From the NCBI RefSeq assembly GCF_014855515.1, contig NZ_JACYFK010000001.1, forward strand, positions 1 through 64,000: a DNA stretch of 64,000 bases, given 5' to 3'. Origin of the DNA: Euzebyella marina (GTDB lineage: Bacteria; Bacteroidota; Bacteroidia; Flavobacteriales; Flavobacteriaceae). The notes under the pieces were generated by a model, which saw only the letters and a list, made by a program, of their open reading frames with translations, was not told the origin of the DNA and ran no database searches. Both the position numbers and the translations under genes were made by a program. Positions 9,609 to 17,393 of this stretch are shown here, in pieces; within the stretch, counting starts at the first letter, position 1; every line of letters starts with the position of its first letter.

Positions 9609-10178
9609 CTAGTAGGTATTTGATTTGATTTTTTCCTTCAATGTTTTCATACATCGCGATTTGGCAGCCTTCACTACATTTTCACTATTGTAGTTTTCAG
9701 CTTCCATTATTTCTTGGATGGTTAAGCCACGATAATAGAATAGGGTCAGTAATTGCTGGCATTTTTCGCCCAAACTTTTAAAATGTTGCTGTAAAAGTCG
9801 CTGTTCATGGCTTAGGTCGGGAGCTTCCAATTCAAAGGAACTTATCTGCTCATCAGTATCACCAACTCTGCTCAGGTCGAACTTTTCTGAAACCGATTTC
9901 TTATTTTTTCTCATTCGATCAAAGATTAAATGTTTTCCGATAGAAATCAGATAAGTAGAAATACTACTACTCAAATGCTCCAATTTACCGGACATCACAT
10001 TATTATAGAAGATGATGTAAGCATCTTGATAAAAATCTATTATATCATCTTCAGGCAACTGATAGCGTCGGGCAAAGTTTACAAACTTGAATTTGTTGTC
10101 TTCGTAGATTTTCTTAAGGTCTTTATCCGCACCTTTTCGTAATTGTTCTAAAGAAATCTCTACCAGTTCATTTTCCAT
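9609..10178 (-). CDS. ECF RNA polymerase sigma factor
   Basis: The 189-residue protein has sigma-70 region 2 (about residues 20-95, with DIIDFYQDAYIIFYNNV and the YLISIGKHLIFDRMRK segment) and region 4 (about 130-185, with an HTH around LTIQEIMEAENYNSENVV). It directs RNA polymerase to alternative promoters. It is co-transcribed with the anti-sigma-like gene. A TGTTAACCT-N15-ATTAA site lies immediately upstream on the same strand, ending at the base before the ATG, which suggests autoregulation. In-frame TAA precedes the ATG, so no longer protein is possible. If the site is a classical promoter the transcript would be leaderless or start inside the frame. Confidence 0.92.
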   Translation of the reverse strand: MENELVEISLEQLRKGADKDLKKIYEDNKFKFVNFARRYQLPEDDIIDFYQDAYIIFYNNVMSGKLEHLSSSISTYLISIGKHLIFDRMRKNKKSVSEKFDLSRVGDTDEQISSFELEAPDLSHEQRLLQQHFKSLGEKCQQLLTLFYYRGLTIQEIMEAENYNSENVVKAAKSRCMKTLKEKIKSNTY

Positions 10179-10207
10179 TTAATGTATATCTAATGAGAAG
10201 GTTAACA
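10179..10207 (-). promoter_or_regulatory. Candidate ECF promoter (sigma operon)
   Basis: Read on the minus strand: TGTTAACCT (10207-10199), 15 bases, ATTAA (10183-10179), then the sigma-factor ATG at 10178. The box and spacing equal those before 10383, 10563 and 12409. An imperfect hairpin GCTATTT/AAATAGC at 10209-10227 lies next to it. Confidence 0.6.
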
Positions 10208-10330
10208 GGCTATTTAGCTAAAATAGCATTTTTTGGGTGGCATTGTATACTTGTTTAAGCCTAATGGCGGCAACCACGGGGCTTTATAGTAAACTAACTA
10301 CAATCTAATCTCTCAATTTTTTTATCAAAA

Positions 10331-10359
10331 TGTTAACCTCCTGTACTATTCCACATAAA
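10331..10359 (+). promoter_or_regulatory. Candidate ECF promoter (small membrane peptide)
   Basis: TGTTAACCT at 10331-10339, a 15-base spacer, then ATAAA at 10355-10359. The ATG of the 31-codon frame at 10383 follows 23 bases later, the same distance as in the copies at 10510 and 12358. Confidence 0.55.
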
Positions 10360-10382
10360 TGAGGGAACCCTAAAAATTGAAA

Positions 10383-10478
10383 ATGATGGAAACATATGAA
10401 CGGTTGGAGATTATTAAGTGGTTGCTGATTGTTGCTTTAGTTGTAGTTCTTACTTTGTCTCATGAAATTCTTCTTTAA
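10383..10478 (+). CDS. Small single-pass membrane peptide
   Basis: This is a 31-codon frame too short for ordinary gene finding. It opens with two successive ATGs, has a short charged N-terminus (ETYERLEIIK), and then a continuous hydrophobic stretch of about 16 residues (WLLIVALVVVLTLSHE). That is the form of a one-helix inner-membrane peptide. I list it because a candidate ECF promoter lies 23 bases upstream, in the same position as for the two following lipoprotein genes. No homologue is known to me. It could also be just a transcribed leader. Confidence 0.4.
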   Translation: MMETYERLEIIKWLLIVALVVVLTLSHEILL

Positions 10479-10509
10479 ATCTTAGGGTTTCTATAAAAAA
10501 CCATCTAGG

Positions 10510-10538
10510 TGTTAACCTTTTTATTTTTCTACCATTAA
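10510..10538 (+). promoter_or_regulatory. Candidate ECF promoter (propeller lipoprotein)
   Basis: TGTTAACCT at 10510-10518, a 15-base spacer ending CTACC, then ATTAA at 10534-10538. The gene starts 24 bases downstream at 10563. Confidence 0.6.
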
Positions 10539-10562
10539 GTGCTGTAACAATAAAATAGCATT

Positions 10563-11654
10563 ATGAAAAATTCAGTTTTTTTTATCGCGATTATCCTTTT
10601 TGCTTCTACGATGTTTACAAATTGTAAAAAGGATGATGATTCACCACAACCGGCAATTGAAAATACGCCTCCGCAAGAAACGCCTGAAGAGACCCCTGAA
10701 GAAGAACTTCTCAAAATTGATGGCACTTGGGCCGTTAGTTCAGCAGACTTTTACGAATACCAAAACAGCAGCTACTTCATCATCAACCCAGACAATACAT
10801 TAACTATACTTGACGAAGACGAAATGGGCTTTCGGGATCTAAACAATGCCAATTACACCCATGATGAAGAAAACAGTCAAATTACGATCAATTTTGGTTT
10901 TGGCTCTTCCTTGGCCAATTACACTTTGACTGAGGATGAATTAGTATTAAGTTTTCCTGACGGTACGGTAACCTTAAACAAAAATGAAACGATTGCTGAT
11001 AACCAATGGTTAGAAGAACTCACCATTTTGGTGGAAGGCGATGCCCCATGGACAGATAGTGTTGATATTGCCTGGAACGGTAGCCAAATTTTGGTCGGCA
11101 ATGGATATGAAGCTGATAATATTGGTGTAGTAAACCCTGAAACCTTTGCTTTGGATGGCACGATTACCACCACAAGAAGTGCCTTTGCCGTAGAGATCGA
11201 GAAATTTGATGACCCCAGTAAATATCTTTTTCAAAGTAGTAACGGCTCAGCCAAATTCTATATCTACCAAGAATCCGACAACACCTACCTAGAGGAGTCT
11301 TTAGACATGGGGGCTTGGATTTATGGCTTAGCTTCTATTGATGAAAGGAGAATATGGGCCGCTAGCGGAAATGAAAGATCTCTTTACCTCTATAACTACA
11401 ATACCCATACCATTGAACAGACCATTGAACTAGATACAAGACCTAACGGACTTGACTATCAAGACGGTCATCTTTATGTATGCGCCAATAACAAACTGTT
11501 CAAATGTGATGTTAGCGATGGGTTACAGGTGGTCAATTCATATAGCATACCAAATGTTCAGATATATGGTGTAGCCTACGACGGTTCTAATTTTTGGGTC
11601 TATGGCGAACAAAATAATGAGGGGAAACTCATAAAAATTGACCTAACCATTTAG
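10563..11654 (+). CDS. Lipoprotein with beta-propeller-like C-terminal half
   Basis: The 363-residue protein has a lipoprotein signal peptide with the lipobox Cys at 21 (FTNC). An Asp/Pro/Glu-rich spacer follows (about 24-48), then a lipocalin- or META-like beta domain opening IDGTWAVSS (about 50-140). The C-terminal region has repeated blade-like strands (for example GLDYQDGHLYVCANNKLFK and GVAYDGSNFWVYGE) that resemble a partial beta-propeller. I assign no enzymatic role. A candidate ECF promoter lies 24 bases before the ATG. The next lipoprotein gene begins 86 bases downstream on the same strand and may be read from the same promoter. Confidence 0.75.
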   Translation: MKNSVFFIAIILFASTMFTNCKKDDDSPQPAIENTPPQETPEETPEEELLKIDGTWAVSSADFYEYQNSSYFIINPDNTLTILDEDEMGFRDLNNANYTHDEENSQITINFGFGSSLANYTLTEDELVLSFPDGTVTLNKNETIADNQWLEELTILVEGDAPWTDSVDIAWNGSQILVGNGYEADNIGVVNPETFALDGTITTTRSAFAVEIEKFDDPSKYLFQSSNGSAKFYIYQESDNTYLEESLDMGAWIYGLASIDERRIWAASGNERSLYLYNYNTHTIEQTIELDTRPNGLDYQDGHLYVCANNKLFKCDVSDGLQVVNSYSIPNVQIYGVAYDGSNFWVYGEQNNEGKLIKIDLTI

Positions 11655-11740
11655 AAAAGAAAGCCCTTTTCTTAAAAGGGTATTAAGAGTCTACTTTCAT
11701 TGAAATATAATACCTAGTATTAATTTAATCAGAAGAACTA

Positions 11741-12271
11741 ATGAAAACAATTCAAATTCTTTTGGCTTTGTCGTTAATGATGATAGCCCAGGCCTGTGAA
11801 ACAGAAATACCTGAAACCGATGTTGACCCGCCCACGTTTTCCATTAAAATAACTGGAGACGGATTTAATGAAACTTTTGACCAAGACACCGATTTTGATA
11901 GCTTTGAATTGAACTTACGAGAAGGTTCGGAATATACCTTTCTTATTTCTGGTGGTGACACCGGAGGGCTTAAAAGATTTGAGGTGTATTTTGCCCCAGA
12001 TCATATTCAAATGAACCCCAATCTGAGTGGAAATTGGGTACACACTAGCCTAAGTACACTTACCGATATGCTTTACTGGACCGGTAATGCGTCATCACCA
12101 TTAACAGGCACCCTGCTAAACGGAACCTTTGTTGCAGAGGGAGATTCCGTATCCTCCCCCATAACTTTTTATTTAACCGATTATGGAGGTAGTGAAGGTA
12201 GCTCCAATGTAACAAGTGCTTCTTTAAATGTTTACTCTGGTGACCATGCCACCGAGATTAAATACTTCTAA
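11741..12271 (+). CDS. Lipoprotein of unknown function
   Basis: The 176-residue protein has a lipobox Cys at 19 (AQAC) after a hydrophobic signal. The mature part is acidic and beta-rich (Thr, Gly, Asp) and probably folds as one immunoglobulin-like or jelly-roll domain. I recognise no family. It lies between two genes with candidate ECF promoters but has no TGTTAACCT site of its own. It may be served by read-through from the gene at 10563, since the hairpin CCCTTTT/AAAAGGG between them (about 11664-11680) lacks a T-tract. A real terminator follows it. Confidence 0.65.
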   Translation: MKTIQILLALSLMMIAQACETEIPETDVDPPTFSIKITGDGFNETFDQDTDFDSFELNLREGSEYTFLISGGDTGGLKRFEVYFAPDHIQMNPNLSGNWVHTSLSTLTDMLYWTGNASSPLTGTLLNGTFVAEGDSVSSPITFYLTDYGGSEGSSNVTSASLNVYSGDHATEIKYF

Positions 12272-12322
12272 CAGTTACATTCTTTAAATAAATTAGAATT
12301 ACACGCACTTGAAGAGTTTTTT

Positions 12323-12348
12323 AACCTCAGTAACTACTGAGGTTTTTT
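12323..12348 (+). terminator. Intrinsic terminator
   Basis: A 9-bp stem AACCTCAGT/ACTGAGGTT with a 4-base loop and a T-run ends the transcript of the lipoprotein gene that stops at 12271 and isolates it from the next promoter. Confidence 0.85.
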
Positions 12349-12357
12349 ATGACTTAA

Positions 12358-12386
12358 TGTTAACCTTCTATCTCCCCTAACATTAA
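12358..12386 (+). promoter_or_regulatory. Candidate ECF promoter (collagen-like lipoprotein)
   Basis: TGTTAACCT at 12358-12366, a 15-base spacer ending CTAAC, then ATTAA at 12382-12386. The collagen-like gene starts 22 bases later at 12409. It lies just after a terminator, so this gene needs its own promoter. Confidence 0.6.
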
Positions 12387-12408
12387 AGAGAAACTTAAAA
12401 TTTCTATT

Positions 12409-13056
12409 ATGAAAACCATTCTTAAAAATTCAATCTTTCTACTTCTAAGTATCATTTTAGTAAATACCTCTTGCTCTAAAGACGGAGATGTGGGCCCCAT
12501 TGGGCCAGAAGGACCTCAAGGTGAACAGGGTATTGAAGGCGAACAAGGTATCCAAGGAGAGCAGGGTATTCAAGGGGAACAGGGGCCTCAGGGGGAGCAA
12601 GGAACAGCGGGTGAAAATGGGGAAGATGGGCAAGACGGTAACGCTAACGTAATTTATTCCAATTGGATGGAAGCAAACTGGAATATTACCGATGAACCAA
12701 GGCGAAAGATGATGCAAATCGATGTCAATGAGATTGATCTTTACGATTTAAGGAACAACACCTTGGTGTATGTTTATTTTAGACAATTTGGAACAAGTTC
12801 TATATATGCAATGAATTGCTCGGGTCGATGGACGAACGTGGAATATGAGTTTACCTTTGGTGACAATTCGGCATGCTGTCAAGGTATTTTGATAAGACTA
12901 ACTACTACGGACGGGACTGATTTAACCGAATATCAGTACTCAGGATCCCGCGGCAACAGATTTCGATATGTACTAGTACCGGCAAATGCATCGACCGCTA
13001 AATTGAATTTTTCGAATTATGAAGCCGTAAAAGCTTTTTATAACCTTCCCGATTGA
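12409..13056 (+). CDS. Collagen-like lipoprotein
   Basis: The 215-residue protein has a lipobox Cys at 22 (NTSC). Residues 26-78 are an uninterrupted Gly-X-X run of 17 triplets (GPI, GPE, GPQ, then repeated GEQ-GIQ), as in bacterial collagen-like proteins that form triple helices. The C-terminal 135 residues form a beta-rich globular domain with three Cys (one in NCSG, two in the ACCQ pair) of unknown function. It is probably a surface or periplasmic trimeric stalk protein tethered to the outer membrane. The gene has its own candidate ECF promoter 22 bases upstream and is convergent with lipB. Confidence 0.85.
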   Translation: MKTILKNSIFLLLSIILVNTSCSKDGDVGPIGPEGPQGEQGIEGEQGIQGEQGIQGEQGPQGEQGTAGENGEDGQDGNANVIYSNWMEANWNITDEPRRKMMQIDVNEIDLYDLRNNTLVYVYFRQFGTSSIYAMNCSGRWTNVEYEFTFGDNSACCQGILIRLTTTDGTDLTEYQYSGSRGNRFRYVLVPANASTAKLNFSNYEAVKAFYNLPD

Positions 13057-13085
13057 GACTTCGGCTTTAAGAGACACCTGTGGCT

Positions 13086-13802
13086 TTATGCAATGGGTGC
13101 CTCTGTTATTAACTTAGCCTCAAAAAGATGGGTAAAATGTTTCAAAAGCTTTTTTTTCACTTCACTCGTGTCTATCTCTTTTTTGCCCATCTCCACATTT
13201 AATGAAGTAACCGCCTTATCCTTGATACCGCAGGGAATCATTAAATCAAAATACCCTAAATCAGCATTTACGTTCAAAGCAAAACCGTGCATGGTCACCC
13301 ATCGGCTTGCACGTACGCCCATCGCACAAATTTTCCGGGCAAAAGGGGTGCCTACATCTAACCAAACCCCGGTTTCGCCTTCTGACCGTTGGGCTTTGAG
13401 TCCGTATTCGGCCAAGGTGAGAATCACCATTTCTTCCAGCAAACGGAGGTATTTATGAATATCGGTAAAAAAATTATCGAGGTCTAAAATGGGATAGCCC
13501 ACAATTTGGCCAGGGCCGTGATAAGTGATATCTCCTCCCCTATTTATTTTGTAGAATTTTGCATTTTTTGAGGCAAGCTCTTCTTCACCGACCAATAGAT
13601 TAGAGAGATCGCCGCTCTTTCCCAAAGTATATACATGTGGATGCTCGACGAACAGAAAATGGTTGGGCGTGGGTAAATTTTCGCCCTGTCGGCGATTGTT
13701 AATTTTTAAGTCTACGGTCTGCTTAAAAAGTCTCTCTTGATAATCCCAAGTTTCTTTATAATCCTTTAGGCCTAAGTCTTCTAAAAATACCATTTTGTTC
13801 AT
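13086..13802 (-). CDS. lipB: Octanoyltransferase LipB
   Basis: LipB moves the octanoyl group from acyl carrier protein to lipoyl domains of dehydrogenase complexes in the cytoplasm. At 238 residues it has the family length. The signatures FVEHPHVYTLG, RGGDITYHGPGQ and GVRASRWVTMHGFALNV are present. The expected catalytic Lys157 (in ARKICAMG) and Cys191 (in IPCGIKDKAVTSL) are both in place. It is convergent with the collagen-like gene (29 bases apart) and upstream, on the minus strand, it follows a lipoprotein gene at a 25-base gap, so it may be read from that transcript. Confidence 0.95.
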   Translation of the reverse strand: MNKMVFLEDLGLKDYKETWDYQERLFKQTVDLKINNRRQGENLPTPNHFLFVEHPHVYTLGKSGDLSNLLVGEEELASKNAKFYKINRGGDITYHGPGQIVGYPILDLDNFFTDIHKYLRLLEEMVILTLAEYGLKAQRSEGETGVWLDVGTPFARKICAMGVRASRWVTMHGFALNVNADLGYFDLMIPCGIKDKAVTSLNVEMGKKEIDTSEVKKKLLKHFTHLFEAKLITEAPIA

Positions 13803-13827
13803 CGTACAAAGATACGAAAAGCCCCAC

Positions 13828-14565
13828 CTATTTTTCTAATTCGACCTCGATGACCACCGATTCAGGGGCTTTTGACATTTCTAAAAAATTGACTTCATAA
13901 ATCAAGGTCTTGCCATCCATAGAAAAAGTAGCGTTATCAAGATTTGTTGATTTTACCCGCTTTGGAAAATGGTACTTAAAAGTATAGGTAGAACTGGCCA
14001 AAAACATTTCGGCACTGGCCAAACTATCAATACTTTGTTGAAATAATTCTTGATCTGTAATGTTGATAATTCTACTGAACTTATTGCCCTTAAAACTATA
14101 GGTGACTTCAGTACCCTGCCCAGATGGGCCATTACCCATCTGCGAAGTACCGTTATTAGGCCCCATGGCACTAGCATTTTGAAATGCGCTAAAAGCGTCG
14201 TTGACCTCGGAAACATCTTTAAAATCGGTAAACATATCAAAATTCATGACGCCCTTTTCAGGATTCATCAGCATATGAATACTAAACGGCTCAAGCCGTT
14301 TCAGTTCAGCTTGTTCTTCGGGGGATAACAATGCTATACTATCCTTCTTTTCCCTCAGTAAATCTTTAAAAACCAATGTTGAATCTATCTTCTCTTCCGT
14401 AAGGGTTGAATCAGATTCGGGCATCATTTGCATCATTTCACTGCCATCTAGACGAATACTCAGTTTTCCGCTACCATTTTCCTCAAAGTGTATTTCTTCG
14501 GTAAAATTGCAGGCAATAAAAAGGGCCGTGACCAATGCCACAGCCATGATTTTAATTATTTTCAT
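13828..14565 (-). CDS. Lipoprotein of unknown function
   Basis: I take the ATG at 14565, because the 35 extra codons upstream overlap the Pmp3-like gene and have no signal sequence. From there a 245-residue lipoprotein begins with the lipobox Cys at 19 (FIAC). The mature part is rich in Met, Ser, Asp and Glu, with a low-complexity Gly/Asn/Ser segment in the middle and beta-strands at the end. I do not recognise a family. The start lies 11 bases after the stop of the small membrane protein gene, indicating an operon that may continue into lipB. Confidence 0.7.
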   Translation of the reverse strand: MKIIKIMAVALVTALFIACNFTEEIHFEENGSGKLSIRLDGSEMMQMMPESDSTLTEEKIDSTLVFKDLLREKKDSIALLSPEEQAELKRLEPFSIHMLMNPEKGVMNFDMFTDFKDVSEVNDAFSAFQNASAMGPNNGTSQMGNGPSGQGTEVTYSFKGNKFSRIINITDQELFQQSIDSLASAEMFLASSTYTFKYHFPKRVKSTNLDNATFSMDGKTLIYEVNFLEMSKAPESVVIEVELEK

Positions 14566-14576
14566 GTTATCAATTT

Positions 14577-14732
14577 CTAGTTCGGGTTGTTCAAAATCAC
14601 AAGGGCGGCAATCACCCCTGGAACCCAACCACAGAAGGTCAAAAGTAGAACAATTAAAAATGAGCCGCAACCTTTTCCGATGACCGAAAGAGGAGGAAAG
14701 ATAATGGCCAATAAAACTCTAAAAAAACTCAT
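14577..14732 (-). CDS. YqaE/Pmp3 family small membrane protein
   Basis: A 51-residue frame on the minus strand reads as the UPF0057 family. It has two membrane helices: FFRVLLAIIFPPLSVIGK with the diagnostic PPL, then GSFLIVLLLTFCGWVPGVIAAL with the LTxxGWxPGxIxA motif, ending in a short polar tail. Family members are small hydrophobic proteins that affect membrane potential or ion balance in stress. It precedes the lipoprotein gene (start 14565) by 11 bases and they are probably co-transcribed. The frame is shorter than most gene-finder cut-offs. Confidence 0.9.
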   Translation of the reverse strand: MSFFRVLLAIIFPPLSVIGKGCGSFLIVLLLTFCGWVPGVIAALVILNNPN

Positions 14733-14871
14733 GTCGATTTTGTTATTGATTGATGAATTCGAAACTAGGTTCCGATATATCTATAAGACGTAATAATCTG
14801 CACAATGTTACATTTTTAGCTATTATAGTGCGGCAATAGAACCACTAATTAATTTTTTCGTAATTATAGAT

Positions 14872-15612
14872 ATGAGAAATTTAACGACAGCTCCCGCACT
14901 TTTACTTTTTATCCTCGTTATAACTCTTGGTTGCAGCAAAAGAAGTCTATCGCCCCAAGCTGACTACGAAACAGAAGAATCGCCTAACAAAGTCAACGAC
15001 AACTCTCAAAACCTGAATTATTTGGCTTTAGGCGATAGCTACACCATCGGCACCAGTGTAGAACTCGAAGACAATTATCCATCTCAATTAAGCTCCGCCA
15101 TTGAGAACCAGCTCAGCGCAAAAGTTGATTATAAAATCGTGGCCAAGGCCGGATGGCGTACCGATGAACTTTTAAAAGCCCTCGATAATGAAAAAATTGA
15201 TAATCATCAGGATCTGGTCACCCTTCTAATCGGTGTTAACAACCAGTACCAAGGGGAGCCATTTTCAAAGTACCGTAGAGAGTTCAAAGAATTATTGAAA
15301 AGTGCCATTCAATATGCCGATGGCCATTCTAACAATGTATTCGTTATTTCTATACCTGACTGGGGCTATACCCCATATGGGCAGGGTTGGGACAGCGAAA
15401 AGATTACAGAACAAATAAATGAATACAATGCTTTTGCCGAAGAGACAGCCTTAGAAAATGGAGTGAAGTTTATTAACATAACCGATATCACCAGAGAGGG
15501 TTTGACCAATGAAAATTTGGTCGCCGATGATGGCTTGCACCCTTCAAAAGAAGCTTATCGATTATTTGTTGACCGTATGCTGCCGATTATTGTTTCTTCA
15601 TTGAAAAATTAG
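14872..15612 (+). CDS. SGNH/GDSL hydrolase lipoprotein
   Basis: The 246-residue protein has a lipobox Cys at 21 (TLGC) and then an SGNH hydrolase domain. Block I is GDSYT with the nucleophile Ser56, block III is GVNNQY with the oxyanion Asn, and block V is DDGLHPS with Asp220 and His223. It is therefore an esterase, lipase or deacetylase-like enzyme anchored on a membrane facing the periplasm. It is upstream of lysS, whose -33 box lies in the last codons of this gene. The substrate is not indicated by the context. Confidence 0.88.
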   Translation: MRNLTTAPALLLFILVITLGCSKRSLSPQADYETEESPNKVNDNSQNLNYLALGDSYTIGTSVELEDNYPSQLSSAIENQLSAKVDYKIVAKAGWRTDELLKALDNEKIDNHQDLVTLLIGVNNQYQGEPFSKYRREFKELLKSAIQYADGHSNNVFVISIPDWGYTPYGQGWDSEKITEQINEYNAFAEETALENGVKFINITDITREGLTNENLVADDGLHPSKEAYRLFVDRMLPIIVSSLKN

Positions 15613-15631
15613 TGTATTGTAGCTATATTTG
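15601..15631 (+). promoter_or_regulatory. Promoter of lysS
   Basis: A -7 element TATATTTG at 15624-15631 with TTG at 15601-15603, a spacer of 20 bases, fits the Bacteroidota vegetative promoter. The predicted start near 15638 leaves a very short leader before the ATGs at 15646 and 15652. Confidence 0.65.
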
Positions 15632-15651
15632 CGCCCTCAATTGATATGCAT

Positions 15652-17343
15652 ATGCAACTTTCGGAACAAGAACAGATTAGAAGGGACAAATTGTTAAAAT
15701 TAAGGGAAATGGGTATTGACCCATATCCGGCAGCTTTATACCCCGTAAATGCCACTTCAAAAAGCATAAAGGCCAATTATACAGAGGGGCAAAAAGTGAT
15801 TATTTCCGGGAGGTTGATGTCGCGCCGAATTCAGGGCAAGGCATCTTTTGCAGAACTTCAAGACAGTACCGGTCGTATTCAGGTATATTTTAACAGGGAT
15901 GAAATATGTGCCGGAGAAGACAAGACGTTGTACAATGACGTCTACAAGAAATTGTTGGACATTGGTGATATTATAGGTGTAGAAGGGGAACTTTTCACAA
16001 CCCAAGTCGGGGAAAAAACCGTGATGGTCAAAAAATTCTCTCTCTTGAGTAAATCGCTACGCCCTTTGCCATTGCCCAAGAAAGATGCCGAAGGCCATGT
16101 TTTCGATGAATTCAATGACCCAGAGCAACGGTACCGTCAACGATATGTTGATTTGGTGGTGAATCCTAAAGTAAAGGAAACATTTATCAAACGTACCAAA
16201 ATCACGAACACCATTCGTCAATTTTATAATGAAAAAGGCTATTTAGAGGTTGAGACCCCTATCTTACAGCCCATACCGGGCGGTGCTGCTGCAAGACCTT
16301 TTTTAACCCATCACAATGCATTGAATATTCCCCTATACCTAAGAATTGCCAACGAGCTCTATCTGAAGAGATTGATAGTTGGCGGGTTTGATGGTGTTTA
16401 TGAGTTTTCCAAAGACTTTAGAAATGAAGGAATGGATCGCACCCATAATCCGGAATTTACGGTGATGGAACTCTATGTAGCCTACAAAGATTACCATTGG
16501 ATGATGGATACCACGGAACAACTTTTGGAAAAGATAGCCGTGGAGGCCAACGGAAGCACGAAGGTTACCGTAGGTAAGAACGAAATTGAATTCAAGGCCC
16601 CGTACCCGCGTGTACCGATTCTTGAAGCCATCAAAACGCACACGGGCATTGATGTGTCGGGCATGGGTGAGGAAGAGCTTCGTGAGACTGCCCTGAAACT
16701 TGATATCGACGTTGATGAGACCATGGGGGTTGGCAAGCTTATCGATGAAATATTCGGTGAGAAATGTGAGCATCATTACATACAGCCCACCTTTATCACC
16801 GACTACCCAAAAGAAATGAGCCCGTTGACTAAAGAGCACAGAGATAACCCTGCCTTGACAGAGCGTTTTGAGCTTATGGCCAACGGTAAAGAATTGGCCA
16901 ATGCCTATTCTGAGTTGAACGACCCTATCGATCAACGTGAACGTTTTGAGGAGCAATTGAAATTATCAGAAAAAGGTGATGATGAGGCCATGTTCATCGA
17001 TCAAGACTTCTTACGTGCGTTGGAATACGGCATGCCACCAACCTCAGGCATCGGTATCGGTATCGACCGTTTGGTGATGTTGATGACGAATAATTCCTCT
17101 ATTCAGGAGGTACTCTTTTTCCCGCAAATGAAACCTGAGAAAAAACAGGTAGAATTGAGCCAAGAGGAAAAGACTATTATCGAAATTTTAAAACCTATAG
17201 GTCAAATGGACCTCAACGAGTTGAAGTCAAAAGCAGGATTAAGCGGAAAGAAATGGGATAAGTCGATGAAGGCCTTGTCTAAAAACGGACTGGTAAATGT
17301 AACGGTGAATGGCTCCGATAAAACGGTTCTATTGAAGTCATAA
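15652..17343 (+). CDS. lysS: Lysyl-tRNA synthetase (class II) with C-terminal extension
   Basis: LysS charges tRNA-Lys. I prefer the second ATG (15652) because flavobacterial LysS normally starts MQLSEQEQ; the first, at 15646, adds two residues. The N-terminal OB-fold anticodon domain (about 1-150) carries [15 protein letters not shown]. The class II core includes motif 2 ([16 protein letters not shown]) and motif 3 ([12 protein letters not shown]). At 563 residues it exceeds the usual 500 or so by a C-terminal segment of about 65 residues after FFPQMKPEK. That segment looks like a winged-helix domain ([20 protein letters not shown]). A terminator follows. Confidence 0.97.
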   Translation: MQLSEQEQIRRDKLLKLREMGIDPYPAALYPVNATSKSIKANYTEGQKVIISGRLMSRRIQGKASFAELQDSTGRIQVYFNRDEICAGEDKTLYNDVYKKLLDIGDIIGVEGELFTTQVGEKTVMVKKFSLLSKSLRPLPLPKKDAEGHVFDEFNDPEQRYRQRYVDLVVNPKVKETFIKRTKITNTIRQFYNEKGYLEVETPILQPIPGGAAARPFLTHHNALNIPLYLRIANELYLKRLIVGGFDGVYEFSKDFRNEGMDRTHNPEFTVMELYVAYKDYHWMMDTTEQLLEKIAVEANGSTKVTVGKNEIEFKAPYPRVPILEAIKTHTGIDVSGMGEEELRETALKLDIDVDETMGVGKLIDEIFGEKCEHHYIQPTFITDYPKEMSPLTKEHRDNPALTERFELMANGKELANAYSELNDPIDQRERFEEQLKLSEKGDDEAMFIDQDFLRALEYGMPPTSGIGIGIDRLVMLMTNNSSIQEVLFFPQMKPEKKQVELSQEEKTIIEILKPIGQMDLNELKSKAGLSGKKWDKSMKALSKNGLVNVTVNGSDKTVLLKS

Positions 17344-17369
17344 AATAATTTAAATGACTCACACTATAA

Positions 17370-17393
17370 AAAGCCCCTTTTTGGGGCTTTTCT
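17370..17393 (+). terminator. Intrinsic terminator of lysS
   Basis: An 8-bp stem AAAGCCCC/GGGGCTTT with a loop of five T is followed by a short T-rich tail, 27 bases after the lysS stop codon. Confidence 0.85.

Noticed and set aside
11662-11682. Hairpin CCCTTTT/AAAAGGG between two lipoprotein genes
   Set aside because: No T-run follows, so it is not called as a terminator.
13093-13458. 121-codon + strand frame opposite lipB
   Set aside because: It is the antisense shadow of lipB, which has intact catalytic residues on the minus strand.
16339-16956. 205-codon minus-strand frame inside lysS
   Set aside because: It overlaps the conserved LysS core in antisense and shows no domain pattern of its own.
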